A DNA stretch of 64,000 nucleotides from Caldifarciminota bacterium UBA5631 (GTDB lineage Bacteria; Hydrothermota; Hydrothermia; UBA1063), in assembly GCA_002421425.1 (NCBI GenBank), contig DIJZ01000022.1, positions 114,053 through 178,052 on the forward strand. The letters are read 5' to 3'. A model generated the notes under the pieces. That model had not been told where the DNA came from, did not search any database, and was given only the letters and a program-made list of their open reading frames with translations. The translations under genes were made by a program, and so were the position numbers. Below, one piece after another: positions 43,296-51,706 of the stretch. Numbering within the stretch: the stretch's first letter is position 1; the number at the start of each line of letters is the position of its first letter.

Positions 43296-44151
43296 GCTCG
43301 CTAATCCTTTCTCTAGATTTCCTCGCATAGATTGAACGCGGGGGTGCAAGTGCAAGAACCTTGTAGTAACATTCCAGTGCACCCTTAAAATCTTGTAAAG
43401 TTTCGAGAATTAACCCCTTATAGTAGTAAGCATCATCAAGATATATTTTGGGGATGCCCCATTGTATAAATTTGTTGAAATTCACCAGAGCGCTATCGTA
43501 CATAGAATTATCCAGATAGATTCTTGCCATGTTAAAGTAAGACTCGCCTAATATAAACTGCAACTCTGCATCTTCTTTATATTTCAGGATTTTAGTCGAG
43601 TTCTTAATAATTTCATTCCATTGACTCAGGAGGTAAAGGCACTTAATGTAATTTTGCGCAATGTCGTCGAAATTCCCACCTTCGGCAAGGAATTTTTCGA
43701 AAAGCTTCTTCGCCTCTTCGTAGTTCCCTTGTTCCATCTGGCTTAGAGCTATTAATCGAGATCTGGGCCCGAGAGGGTAGTCTGGATCAAGTTTGTATAT
43801 TTTATATAAAATATTTGTTGCCATATCGTTGTACCGTAAAGAGAGAGCAGTATCTCCAAATTCCAGTAAGAAAGATAAAAGTTTTGCTCGCGTCTTGAAG
43901 TCAGCTGGATCTTCGATTCCCATAAGCGTTTCATACGCATTCTTAATATTCTTCTTCAGAAAGAAGATCCTCGCCAGGTATATTTGCAGCGCAGGTGAAA
44001 ACTCTCCTTCAGCCTGTGCCTGATAGATTGCGTTTTCTGCCTGCTCAAGCTTTCCCTTTTCAATAAGCTTCTCGATGGTAGATGTGATATCTTTCGCTTC
44101 TATTATATTTGAAAATAGGATTGCAAGTACCAAATAGAGCAGATTCTTCAT
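43282..44151 (-). CDS. TPR-repeat protein, probably secreted
   Basis: 289 aa. An N-terminal signal (MKNLLYLVLAILFSNIIEA) is followed by helical repeats of TPR type (GNYEEAKKLFEKFLAEGG, SMYDSALVNFNKFIQWG, QDFKGALECYYKVLALAPP). Likely a periplasmic scaffold. It overlaps the metG stop (ATGA) upstream and the SpoIID-domain gene downstream, so it may assist that cell-wall enzyme. Nothing indicates enzymatic activity. Confidence 0.8.
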   Translation of the reverse strand: MKNLLYLVLAILFSNIIEAKDITSTIEKLIEKGKLEQAENAIYQAQAEGEFSPALQIYLARIFFLKKNIKNAYETLMGIEDPADFKTRAKLLSFLLEFGDTALSLRYNDMATNILYKIYKLDPDYPLGPRSRLIALSQMEQGNYEEAKKLFEKFLAEGGNFDDIAQNYIKCLYLLSQWNEIIKNSTKILKYKEDAELQFILGESYFNMARIYLDNSMYDSALVNFNKFIQWGIPKIYLDDAYYYKGLILETLQDFKGALECYYKVLALAPPRSIYARKSRERISELEKK

Positions 44152-46148
44152 TTTATTATTGATCCAGGAGGGACATCTCTGTCAGGACTAAGTAGGATTG
44201 GTTTCCCGTCCAGATCGCAGGCGAGGATCATTCCATTCGATGTTACTCCCCTGACGGTTTTTGGTTCAAGGTTGACTAGTACGGGTACCCTTCGATGAAC
44301 TAGCTCTTCCTTGGAATATGAACCCTTTATTCCGGCAACAAGGATTACTGTTCGATCTCCGAGGTTTACTTCAAGTTTGTAAAGTTTATCAGCCCCTGGA
44401 ATGTCTTCCACTTCGACGATTTCTCCGATTCGAAGCTCCATTTTCTTGAATTCTTCATATGTTATGTAGTTCATTGGTTTTTCCCCCAATTTTGATTCAG
44501 GCTGCATGCACACTGAACTTTGGTCTTCAATTTTTTTGTAAAGAATTTCGACTTTTTTGATTTCTACATCTTTGGCAAAACGCCACTTACCAGCATCATC
44601 CCACATGAAGCTTTCCCCTTCGAGGTTCAGCATTTCTCTAATTCTCTTTGCTGAATCCGGAAGAAACGGTTCAATTACAATAGACAGTGCTTTAACCATT
44701 GAGGCGCATAAGTACATAGTCCTTGCTGTTTCCTCTCTATCAGTCTTCCGCGTGCTCCAGGGTCTCTTGAAATCAAAATACTGGTTCCCTTTTTGAGAAA
44801 AAGCCATTATCTCTTTCAGAGCTTTCCTGAATTCAAAGTTTTCCAGCAGTTCACCAATCCTGCTGGGTAAAGTCTCAATTTCGTTTACTATTTCCAGATC
44901 CTGTTCTCCAGATATCTGAATTTCTCTTTCAATCTTTCCGAAATAGTTCTTTATGAAAGTAAGGGTTCTATTTACAAAGTTTCCGAGATTGTTAACCAGT
45001 TCGCTGTTAATCCTCGTTTTGAACTCTTCCATTGAGAAATCCGAGTCTTTTGTCTCGGGTATTACGTGAGTAAGGCCATATCTTATGTAATCGGGAGGAT
45101 ATTCCTTGAGCAGGTCAGGAATCCAGATAGCCCAATTTCTCGACGTAGATAATTTTGAACCCTGCAGGTTCAGGAATTCGTTTGCGGGCACATTATCTGG
45201 AAGAGTATAATCTCCATGGGCCATTAGCATGGCAGGCCATATAAGGGTGTGGAAAATGATGTTGTCTTTGCCTATGAAATGAATAATCTTCGTGTCAGGG
45301 TTGAGCCAGAATTCTTTCCACAAATCTGGTTGACCTGTTTTGCTCGCCCATTCCATCGTGGAAGATATGTATCCAATTGGAGCATCAAACCATACGTAGA
45401 GCACCTTTCCACTTGCTTCTTCTAGAGGAACAGGTACGCCCCACGGGAGGTCTCTGGTAATTGCTCTATCTTCGAGTCCATCGCGTACCCAAGAAAGGGC
45501 CTGGTTCAATACATTTTCTTTCCAGTATGATTTTGTTAAGAGCCAATCCTTAAGAGCACCCTCCAGCTGCTTCAGTCTAAAGTAATATTGAAAGGAGGGT
45601 TTAATAATGGGGGTACCGCCGCATATGGTACATTTTGGGTTCAAGAGGTCTTTAGGTTCAAGCCACCTTCCACAGTTCTCACATTGGTCTCCTCTTGCTT
45701 TTTCGAATCCGCAGTATGGGCATGTACCTTCCACGTAACGATCCGGAAGAAATCTGCGGCAGTTCTCACAATAAAGTTGTTCAATCTCCTTTCTATAAAT
45801 AAAACCGTTTTCATATATACGGAGAAAAAATTCCTGGGAAAGTTTGTGATGGATCGGAAGAGAAGTTCGCGAAAAGTTATCAAAAATTATCTGTAGGCCA
45901 TCGAAGCTTTCTTTTATGTTTTTGTGGTAGTAATCTACTATTTCTTTAGGAGTTTTTCCCTCTTTGTCCGCTTTTATCGTTATGGCGACTCCGTGTTCAT
46001 CCGTCCCGCATATGTGTATGGCATTGTCTCCTTTCAGTTTCCGAAACCTTGTATATATGTCTGCCGGTAAATATGCTCCTGCAATGTGTCCTATGTGTAA
46101 AGGCCCATTTGCATAGGGCAATGCACTAGTAATTAAAAATCTTTTCAT
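44148..46148 (-). CDS. metG: methionyl-tRNA synthetase with C-terminal tRNA-binding domain
   Basis: 666 aa. HIGH motif in NGPLHIGHIAG; a zinc region with two knuckles (CENCRRFLPD..., CPYCG, CENCGRW, CTICGG); the KMSKS loop reads KLSTS; and a C-terminal Trbp111-like OB domain (MELRIGEIVEVEDIPGADKLYKLEV...). It charges initiator and elongator tRNA(Met). The promoter geometry suggests leaderless mRNA: TATAAT, 7 nt, ATG. It heads the operon with TPR, SpoIID-domain and GH15 genes. Confidence 0.96.
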   Translation of the reverse strand: MKRFLITSALPYANGPLHIGHIAGAYLPADIYTRFRKLKGDNAIHICGTDEHGVAITIKADKEGKTPKEIVDYYHKNIKESFDGLQIIFDNFSRTSLPIHHKLSQEFFLRIYENGFIYRKEIEQLYCENCRRFLPDRYVEGTCPYCGFEKARGDQCENCGRWLEPKDLLNPKCTICGGTPIIKPSFQYYFRLKQLEGALKDWLLTKSYWKENVLNQALSWVRDGLEDRAITRDLPWGVPVPLEEASGKVLYVWFDAPIGYISSTMEWASKTGQPDLWKEFWLNPDTKIIHFIGKDNIIFHTLIWPAMLMAHGDYTLPDNVPANEFLNLQGSKLSTSRNWAIWIPDLLKEYPPDYIRYGLTHVIPETKDSDFSMEEFKTRINSELVNNLGNFVNRTLTFIKNYFGKIEREIQISGEQDLEIVNEIETLPSRIGELLENFEFRKALKEIMAFSQKGNQYFDFKRPWSTRKTDREETARTMYLCASMVKALSIVIEPFLPDSAKRIREMLNLEGESFMWDDAGKWRFAKDVEIKKVEILYKKIEDQSSVCMQPESKLGEKPMNYITYEEFKKMELRIGEIVEVEDIPGADKLYKLEVNLGDRTVILVAGIKGSYSKEELVHRRVPVLVNLEPKTVRGVTSNGMILACDLDGKPILLSPDRDVPPGSIIK

Positions 46149-46155
46149 GACCTCA

Positions 46156-46183
46156 ATTATAAAGAGAGGAGTTCAGACTTCAA
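46156..46183 (-). promoter_or_regulatory. metG operon promoter, leaderless type
   Basis: Minus strand TTGAAG (46178-46183), 16-nt spacer, TATAAT (46156-46161), 7 nt, ATG at 46148. A GAGG lies 3 nt before the ATG, but it falls inside the initiation window of the promoter. Confidence 0.6.
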
Positions 46184-46228
46184 ACGGCTGGGTCTTTGCA
46201 GAATGCCATTTTCAGGCGTGGTAAATGA

Positions 46229-46696
46229 CTACCTCAAGTTCTTTTTCATATTTTCTAACTGCGTTATGTGCTTTTCTTCTTCTGCTATAATCTGGTCCAG
46301 CAGCGGATGGTTCTTTTGCGGAGTAATTTCTTTAAGAAAATTGTAATATTCTATGGATTTTCTTTCCATTTCTAGGGCGAAGGAAACAATTTTTTCTTGA
46401 GATGACAGACCCTTAATTTTCTCGTGTAACTCGATTTTTTTGAAAACGGCCCCTTGTCCAATGGCTTTGACATACTCGTTATAGTCATCGGGCAAATCCT
46501 TATAAGTTATTGAAAAATCTTGAAGACCCTGTAGCATCTTTTCGAAGATATTTTTGTGGGCAAGTTCCTCTTCCTGAAGGAATTTAAAAAGCTCTTTCAG
46601 GTTCTGATTGACCATGGATTCAGCTTCTTTGTAAAATTCGATTCCCGCCTCTTCTATGGAAATTGCGAGATTAAGGATTTCTGTTTTGCTAAACAT
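46229..46696 (-). CDS. ferritin-like rubrerythrin-family protein (no rubredoxin domain)
   Basis: 155 aa, four-helix-bundle type. Two carboxylate/histidine motifs for a di-iron site: EEAGIEFYKEAE and EEELAHKNIFEKM in the first half, EMERKSIEYYNFL and EEEKHITQLE in the second. The C-terminal rubredoxin domain of full rubrerythrin is absent. A role in peroxide reduction or iron handling in an anaerobe is expected. It follows the alkyltransferase-like gene by 12 nt with a GGAGG site. Confidence 0.87.
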   Translation of the reverse strand: MFSKTEILNLAISIEEAGIEFYKEAESMVNQNLKELFKFLQEEELAHKNIFEKMLQGLQDFSITYKDLPDDYNEYVKAIGQGAVFKKIELHEKIKGLSSQEKIVSFALEMERKSIEYYNFLKEITPQKNHPLLDQIIAEEEKHITQLENMKKNLR

Positions 46697-46708
46697 TTGA
46701 GGCCTCCA

Positions 46709-47194
46709 TTAAAAATTATTCCAGAGTTTCTTATCCCAGTCCTTTACGATAACGTTGTTTTTCCTGAATATAAATTCATGTCCTTCCATTTTCAAAAGCT
46801 CAACGTTCTTTTCGATACCGCCTGGGTACTTTGGGTTAATTTCCCCTCGGGACTTTAGAAGCCTCCAGTAAGGTATGCTGCTCTCCTTTCCTGCAGATTC
46901 CTCTTCGGCCATGTTGGCAACTATCATCAAAAAAATGCCCGTAGTGATGGGACATGTGAGTGATACGCCATATTTTCTCGAAAGGACTTCTCGAATTAAA
47001 TTAACAGTGGTTACATAGCCTCGGGGAATTGTTCTAATTATCTCGAGAATATCCATTGGCGAAGGGATTGCTATTGTGTCTCCTTCCTTTGTTCCCCACA
47101 TTCCAGACTGCTCTTTCGTTATCCTTATCACTTTCGGGAAACCCTGTGAACATGTTTCTTCAAACTTCGTTTTCCAGGATTTTTTACTTTTCAT
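46709..47194 (-). CDS. MGMT-family alkyltransferase-like protein lacking the active-site cysteine
   Basis: 161 aa. The DNA-binding fold of O6-alkylguanine methyltransferases is recognisable: TIPRGYVTTVNLIREVL, CPITTGIFLMIVANMAEEE, and KYPGGIEKNVELLKMEGHEF. At the active site the usual PCHR is PYWR (residues 108-111), so the methyl-acceptor Cys is missing. Alkyltransferase-like proteins with such replacements flag alkylated bases for other repair systems rather than reversing damage. It overlaps the ftsK stop by 4 nt. Confidence 0.82.
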   Translation of the reverse strand: MKSKKSWKTKFEETCSQGFPKVIRITKEQSGMWGTKEGDTIAIPSPMDILEIIRTIPRGYVTTVNLIREVLSRKYGVSLTCPITTGIFLMIVANMAEEESAGKESSIPYWRLLKSRGEINPKYPGGIEKNVELLKMEGHEFIFRKNNVIVKDWDKKLWNNF

Positions 47195-49494
47195 TGGTTT
47201 CCTCGGGATTTGAAAATCCTGTCGAGGTCATCAAGCTTTACGAGAACTTTTCTTGGCTTTGTGCCTTCTTGAGGCCCAATGATACCAATTTGTTCAAGCT
47301 GGTCTATTACTCTTGCTGCCCTCGCGAATCCAAGTTTCAGACGCCTCTGGAGCAGAGTTGCTGATGCTTTACCTTCAAGGACTACAGCCCTGGCTGCCTC
47401 TTCCAACATGGAGTCCCATTCCCCTTCCTGCAGTTCAACCTCTTCTTCAGGCTGGCCCAGAGGAATCTCGGTCATTTCAGGGATTTTTCTATAGTAGTTT
47501 TCTCTGATCTCTTCTATCTTGTTTTTTACCGTTTGCTCATCCATTTCGATTGTATCGCTGATGAATTCGACAGCCCGCGCTTCTAACTCCTCGAATCCCG
47601 GTTCGTCAGTCCTGATGAGAGAGAGGAAGAGATTCTCATCCATGAATTCCTCTATGAGACCTTCAAGATCTCCTTCAAAGGTTCTAAAGTATGCTTTGAA
47701 GATCTGCCCGAGGTAACTTCTCACAAGGAACTTTGAAATCCTCTTGGTTTCTTCTTCAGAAATAAGAGGTCCGTGCAGTCTTAACGGTTCTGAAGTCCCG
47801 GGCGGGATAAACAACATGTCTCCTCTCCCGAGGAGCTTCTCTGCACCCTTCTCATCTAATATGGTCTTTGAATCTACTCTACTTGGAACTTTAAAGGCAA
47901 TCCTAACGGGGAAGTTTGCTTTAATCATGCCCGTAATAACATCTACAGAAGGCCTTTGAGTAGCAACTACGAGGTGGATTCCTACGGCTCTTGCCATCTG
48001 TGCGAGTCTTGCCAGCGGTTCTTCAATCTCCCTTCCCGTTGTTATTATCAGGTCTGCAAATTCATCAATAATAATTACAATGTATGGGATTGGATCTCCA
48101 CCATTTTTTCGGATTTTCTCATTGTAGCTTGTAATATCTCTTGCCCCTTCTTTAGCAAAAAGTTTATACCGGAAATCCATCCACTTTACAGTTTTCTTCA
48201 GCACATCCACAGCGAGTTTCCTATCCTTCACCACTGGCAACAGGAGATGAGGAATTCCTTCGTACAAGGATAATTCAATTCTCTTCGGATCAATTAAGAT
48301 GAATCGCACCTTCGATGGAAGATTTCTGAAGATAATACTCGTTATTATAGTGTTAATACAGACGGATTTTCCGCTTCCCGTTGAACCCGCAATCAAAAGG
48401 TGAGGCATATATGCTAGGTCTGCATATACTGGATTTCCCGCCGTGTCAACGCCGAGGGCAAAGGCCAGTGGAGAGTCGAGATTCAAGAACTCATCCCTTT
48501 CCACAAGGGATCGTAAAAATACGGTTTTCCTGTTCTTGTTGGGAATTTCGAAACCTACAAGACCTTTGTTTGGAAGAGGAGCAACGATTCTTATTGCATT
48601 GGACCGCATTCGCAGTGCAATGTCATCAGAAAGGGCAGAGATTCTCGAGAGTTTTACACCCGGTGCAGGCTCATACTCATACCTCGTAACAACTGGACCT
48701 GGAAAATAATTTATGACTTTCCCTTCGATTCCAAATTCCTTAAGCTTTTCTTCTATCTGGAGTTTGTTTTTCTCAAGCTCTTGCTTCGATTCTGTGGCAT
48801 CAAAAGGCTCAGCAGGTTTGAGGAGGGATATTAGAGAAAGGGGGTCGAAAGATTCTTCGCCGGGCTGAAATTCCTTTTCGAGTAACCTTTTCCTGTTTTT
48901 TGTTATTTCGGTTCTTTTGATTTCGGCTTTCTCCAATCTTGTTTCCGTATCGTATCTTTCGACTATTTCCTTTTCCTTTGGTTTTCTCCATTTAAGAATC
49001 TTTGGAAATTCAAAAACAAGAGCTGCCAGAGCAATGAGTACTATTGTGAAGATTATTCTGCCGGCAATTCCAAAATTAGTCTGCAGGGCACTTGAGATCT
49101 TTTGAGAAAGACCCCCTGAAAGTGGCGGAGGTAAAAAGATGGTAATGGAAAAAAAAGCGATGAAAAGCGCCGATAGTTCTATCAAAAAGCTTTTTCTCGG
49201 TCTGTTGATAAATACGAGAAATCCATAAATCAATAAAACAAGGCACGTGTAAACAGAAATAATGTAACCAAGGGTTCTGATTAGAAAACTACTTGCTTGG
49301 TAACCAAATTTCCCTCCAAGATTTGCGAGTACATAGTCTGGAGTATAGCTGAAAATACTCATCAGTAGAAGGAGGAATATACCCGCCAGAATCAGGCCAA
49401 CAATCCTCTCAATAAGAAAAATTTTGTTATCGGAGCTTATGTATAGAAGATAAACAAGGAATCCAATTATGATAACTAATCCAACTACTTCCAT
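47191..49494 (-). CDS. ftsK: DNA translocase FtsK/SpoIIIE
   Basis: 767 aa. Four N-terminal membrane helices, a charged linker, the alpha domain (EFGIEGKVINYFPGPVVTRYE), the motor with Walker A AGSTGSGKSV and Walker B IIIDEFADL, and a C-terminal gamma winged helix (SATLLQRRLKLGFARAARVIDQLEQIGIIGP) that reads polar DNA motifs. It pumps chromosome ends through the division septum. The ATG lies 6 nt after TAATAT, a leaderless-type promoter just downstream of the PiT stop. Confidence 0.96.
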   Translation of the reverse strand: MEVVGLVIIIGFLVYLLYISSDNKIFLIERIVGLILAGIFLLLLMSIFSYTPDYVLANLGGKFGYQASSFLIRTLGYIISVYTCLVLLIYGFLVFINRPRKSFLIELSALFIAFFSITIFLPPPLSGGLSQKISSALQTNFGIAGRIIFTIVLIALAALVFEFPKILKWRKPKEKEIVERYDTETRLEKAEIKRTEITKNRKRLLEKEFQPGEESFDPLSLISLLKPAEPFDATESKQELEKNKLQIEEKLKEFGIEGKVINYFPGPVVTRYEYEPAPGVKLSRISALSDDIALRMRSNAIRIVAPLPNKGLVGFEIPNKNRKTVFLRSLVERDEFLNLDSPLAFALGVDTAGNPVYADLAYMPHLLIAGSTGSGKSVCINTIITSIIFRNLPSKVRFILIDPKRIELSLYEGIPHLLLPVVKDRKLAVDVLKKTVKWMDFRYKLFAKEGARDITSYNEKIRKNGGDPIPYIVIIIDEFADLIITTGREIEEPLARLAQMARAVGIHLVVATQRPSVDVITGMIKANFPVRIAFKVPSRVDSKTILDEKGAEKLLGRGDMLFIPPGTSEPLRLHGPLISEEETKRISKFLVRSYLGQIFKAYFRTFEGDLEGLIEEFMDENLFLSLIRTDEPGFEELEARAVEFISDTIEMDEQTVKNKIEEIRENYYRKIPEMTEIPLGQPEEEVELQEGEWDSMLEEAARAVVLEGKASATLLQRRLKLGFARAARVIDQLEQIGIIGPQEGTKPRKVLVKLDDLDRIFKSRGNQ

Positions 49495-49500
49495 CTCACA

Positions 49501-49529
49501 ATATTAATCCAAAAGTTGAATTGCTTCAA
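49501..49529 (-). promoter_or_regulatory. ftsK promoter, leaderless type
   Basis: Minus strand TTGAAG (49524-49529), 17-nt spacer, TAATAT (49501-49506), 6 nt (TGTGAG), ATG at 49494. The -35 box lies within an 8-bp inverted repeat with a TTGC loop (49513-49532), which may be an operator or a weak terminator of the PiT gene. Confidence 0.6.
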
Positions 49530-49530
49530 C

Positions 49531-50994
49531 TTATTTATATGTGTGTCTGAATAGGAAAGTTAGAAGTTCCCGTTTTTTCCTCAGCTCCGTTGAGTCTTTC
49601 CTTGTTTCATAATTTATGAAATACTCAGCGCCCGAAAGGTCTTCCCACATTTGCCACGCATGGGCATATTTTCTGCCGTGCAGATTCTTTAGTGCCTCAG
49701 TTTCCACAGGGGTAAACCATTTCTCGGGGAGTTCATTCAGTTTCGTAGAGTCAACTATTATTGAATCGATTCGAGAAATGTCAATAATTCGGTTAATTTC
49801 GCCTCTTGAATAGTTACTGATTCTTTGCAGTTCCATTTTCAGCATCCTTCCGTTAGGGTAAACTTTTTCAGAGACCTTTCTTAGCTGTGATGTGTCGAGT
49901 CCTTCCGATTTCAATTTTTCTATTACAACGCGGTCAATCTGGTATCTCACTGGATATTTCACTACTATCTGAAAGACATTTTGAGCAAAATACAGCATGA
50001 AGAAGGACAGAATTCCCGCGGCAATGGGTGTTATTACCCAGGCCAGCACAATGTGCTTCAAGACACCAAAGTTTACAAGTCTACCCCCGCCTCGTGCGAT
50101 TCCAATCCCAATCATTGCGCCAATAACCACCTGTGAGCTGGAGATGGGTACAAGTGGCAGAGGAGGCAGGTGCAAAAACACCAGAACTTTTTTTATGATG
50201 TCTGATGAAAAAATGAGCAGCACGATGGATTGGGTGAGCACCACAACAAGCCCTGCCAGCGGGGAGAGTTTTAGAATTCTTTCTCCTACAGTTTTCATTA
50301 CCTTCTCTGAACCTGTGAGAATCCCGGCAGAGATGGAAAGAGATCCAATGAAGATTAGGAGTTGATAAGCGGAAATGTTTAAACCACTGAGATATAAGTT
50401 TTTAAAAGGGTTTGAGAAAATGTACACCCCAACTATGTTTGCAATGTTATTCGCACCAAAACTGAAGGCTCCAAGGGCACCAAGAGTAATAAAGGCCAAC
50501 CTAAAATAATAATCAATAGTAAAAAGGTTCAACTTGACCCTGATTATTTTAGAATGTGCAAGTTTGAAAAGAAGGAGTGCTAAGACGAAGGCGATAAGAG
50601 GCGATATTACCCATGCTTCGAAAATCTGGCCAAGAGAGCTAGTGTTTATGAAGTCACCGGAAAAAATGGTCCATCCTACGATGCCCCCAACCAGTGCCTG
50701 CGTTATGGATACTAGAAAACCTGCGCGAGTCATCCATATTACAGTCAATCCTGTTGCCAGACAGACCGTGAAGGCACCGCCTATAGCGTTTATTCTGCCC
50801 AGTTCCCCGATGCTTTTTGTGGTGTTTGAACCCTGGAGGACCGCTCCCAGAACGACAAAGATACTGGCCACAATGAGGGCAGTCCGTAGTTTGACCATTC
50901 GCGTTCCAACTGCAGTTCCAAATATATCAGCAGTATTGTTTGCTCCAAGAGACCAGCCAAGAACGAGACCGCCCAGAAGGAATATGAAACTCAT
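49531..50994 (-). CDS. PiT-family phosphate (or sulfate) permease with C-terminal extension
   Basis: 487 aa. About ten membrane helices with the duplicated PiT signature: GANNTADIFGTAVGTRMV near the N-terminus and GANNIANIVGVYIF in the second half. PF01384 members move phosphate with H+ or Na+. The last ~130 residues are hydrophilic (LKSEGLDTSQLRKV..., MWEDLSGAEYFINYETRKDS) and are not part of the usual transporter. The start overlaps the stop of a DUF47 PhoU-like gene, the usual partner of PiT transporters. Confidence 0.9.
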   Translation of the reverse strand: MSFIFLLGGLVLGWSLGANNTADIFGTAVGTRMVKLRTALIVASIFVVLGAVLQGSNTTKSIGELGRINAIGGAFTVCLATGLTVIWMTRAGFLVSITQALVGGIVGWTIFSGDFINTSSLGQIFEAWVISPLIAFVLALLLFKLAHSKIIRVKLNLFTIDYYFRLAFITLGALGAFSFGANNIANIVGVYIFSNPFKNLYLSGLNISAYQLLIFIGSLSISAGILTGSEKVMKTVGERILKLSPLAGLVVVLTQSIVLLIFSSDIIKKVLVFLHLPPLPLVPISSSQVVIGAMIGIGIARGGGRLVNFGVLKHIVLAWVITPIAAGILSFFMLYFAQNVFQIVVKYPVRYQIDRVVIEKLKSEGLDTSQLRKVSEKVYPNGRMLKMELQRISNYSRGEINRIIDISRIDSIIVDSTKLNELPEKWFTPVETEALKNLHGRKYAHAWQMWEDLSGAEYFINYETRKDSTELRKKRELLTFLFRHTYK

Positions 50995-51638
50995 GCCATT
51001 CTTTTGATCACGTAGATTGAGAGCCTGTCACATACGTCTTCGGCTTTGTCCGAGACTTCCTGGACCATTTTCACGAATTGGGCAATCTGAATTTTGCAGC
51101 ACGAGTCTATAGTTGCATCTAAAAATACCTTCTTCTTCATTTCATTTCCCACTTCATCGCATTCATGTTCATAATGCATAACTGCTTTAATGTGGTTGCG
51201 GACTTCCTGAATGTTCTTAAAATACATGCGAGTTGCAGAAACCATTTCCTGGACACATCGATCTGTGTAGTTGAGGAGTGTTTCAAAAGAATCTTTTATG
51301 GAATCGGGAATATATGGCCTCTGTATTGCAAACTCAATCATTACTTCGGTTATTTTGTTCAGGACAGAATCCGCATTCTCTATAATCGCAAGTACATCTC
51401 CACGCGATTCTGGAATCAGAAGCTCTGTATATATTACGTTTTCAATTTCCCTTCGAAAAGCATCTCCTTTACTCTCAAGTCCGTCTACAATAACCGACTT
51501 TTCTTCAAACTTGTCGATAACATTTCGAATGTATAATGAAAGTCCTTCCTTAAAGTGAAGAGAAGCCTCTATAAAGAAGTCAAGGTACTGGTCTATTTTG
51601 TTCTCTAATTCCTTTGTTTTCTTCCAAACATTAATCAT
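50991..51638 (-). CDS. DUF47/PhoU-like protein, partner of the PiT transporter
   Basis: 215 aa, all helical. Typical TIGR00153/DUF47 segments: FFIEASLHFKEGLSLYI, GLESKGDAFRREIENVIYTELLIPESRGDVLAIIENADSVLN, HEHECDEV-like YEHECDEVGNEM, and KMVQEVSDKAEDVCDRL. PhoU-like proteins of this group sit next to PiT transporters and are thought to control them. ATG 51638 follows GGAGG; the stop overlaps the PiT start. Confidence 0.92.
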   Translation of the reverse strand: MINVWKKTKELENKIDQYLDFFIEASLHFKEGLSLYIRNVIDKFEEKSVIVDGLESKGDAFRREIENVIYTELLIPESRGDVLAIIENADSVLNKITEVMIEFAIQRPYIPDSIKDSFETLLNYTDRCVQEMVSATRMYFKNIQEVRNHIKAVMHYEHECDEVGNEMKKKVFLDATIDSCCKIQIAQFVKMVQEVSDKAEDVCDRLSIYVIKRMA

Positions 51639-51658
51639 CTTTGACCTCCAGGCTCAAA

Positions 51659-51687
51659 ATTTTAATACTTGTTGAGTACATATTCAA
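51659..51687 (-). promoter_or_regulatory. promoter of the DUF47-PiT operon
   Basis: Minus strand TTGAAT (51682-51687), 17-nt spacer, TAAAAT (51659-51664), then a leader of about 15 nt with GGAGG before ATG 51638. Confidence 0.6.
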
Positions 51688-51706
51688 ATCCAAGAAACAC
51701 GGGGGT

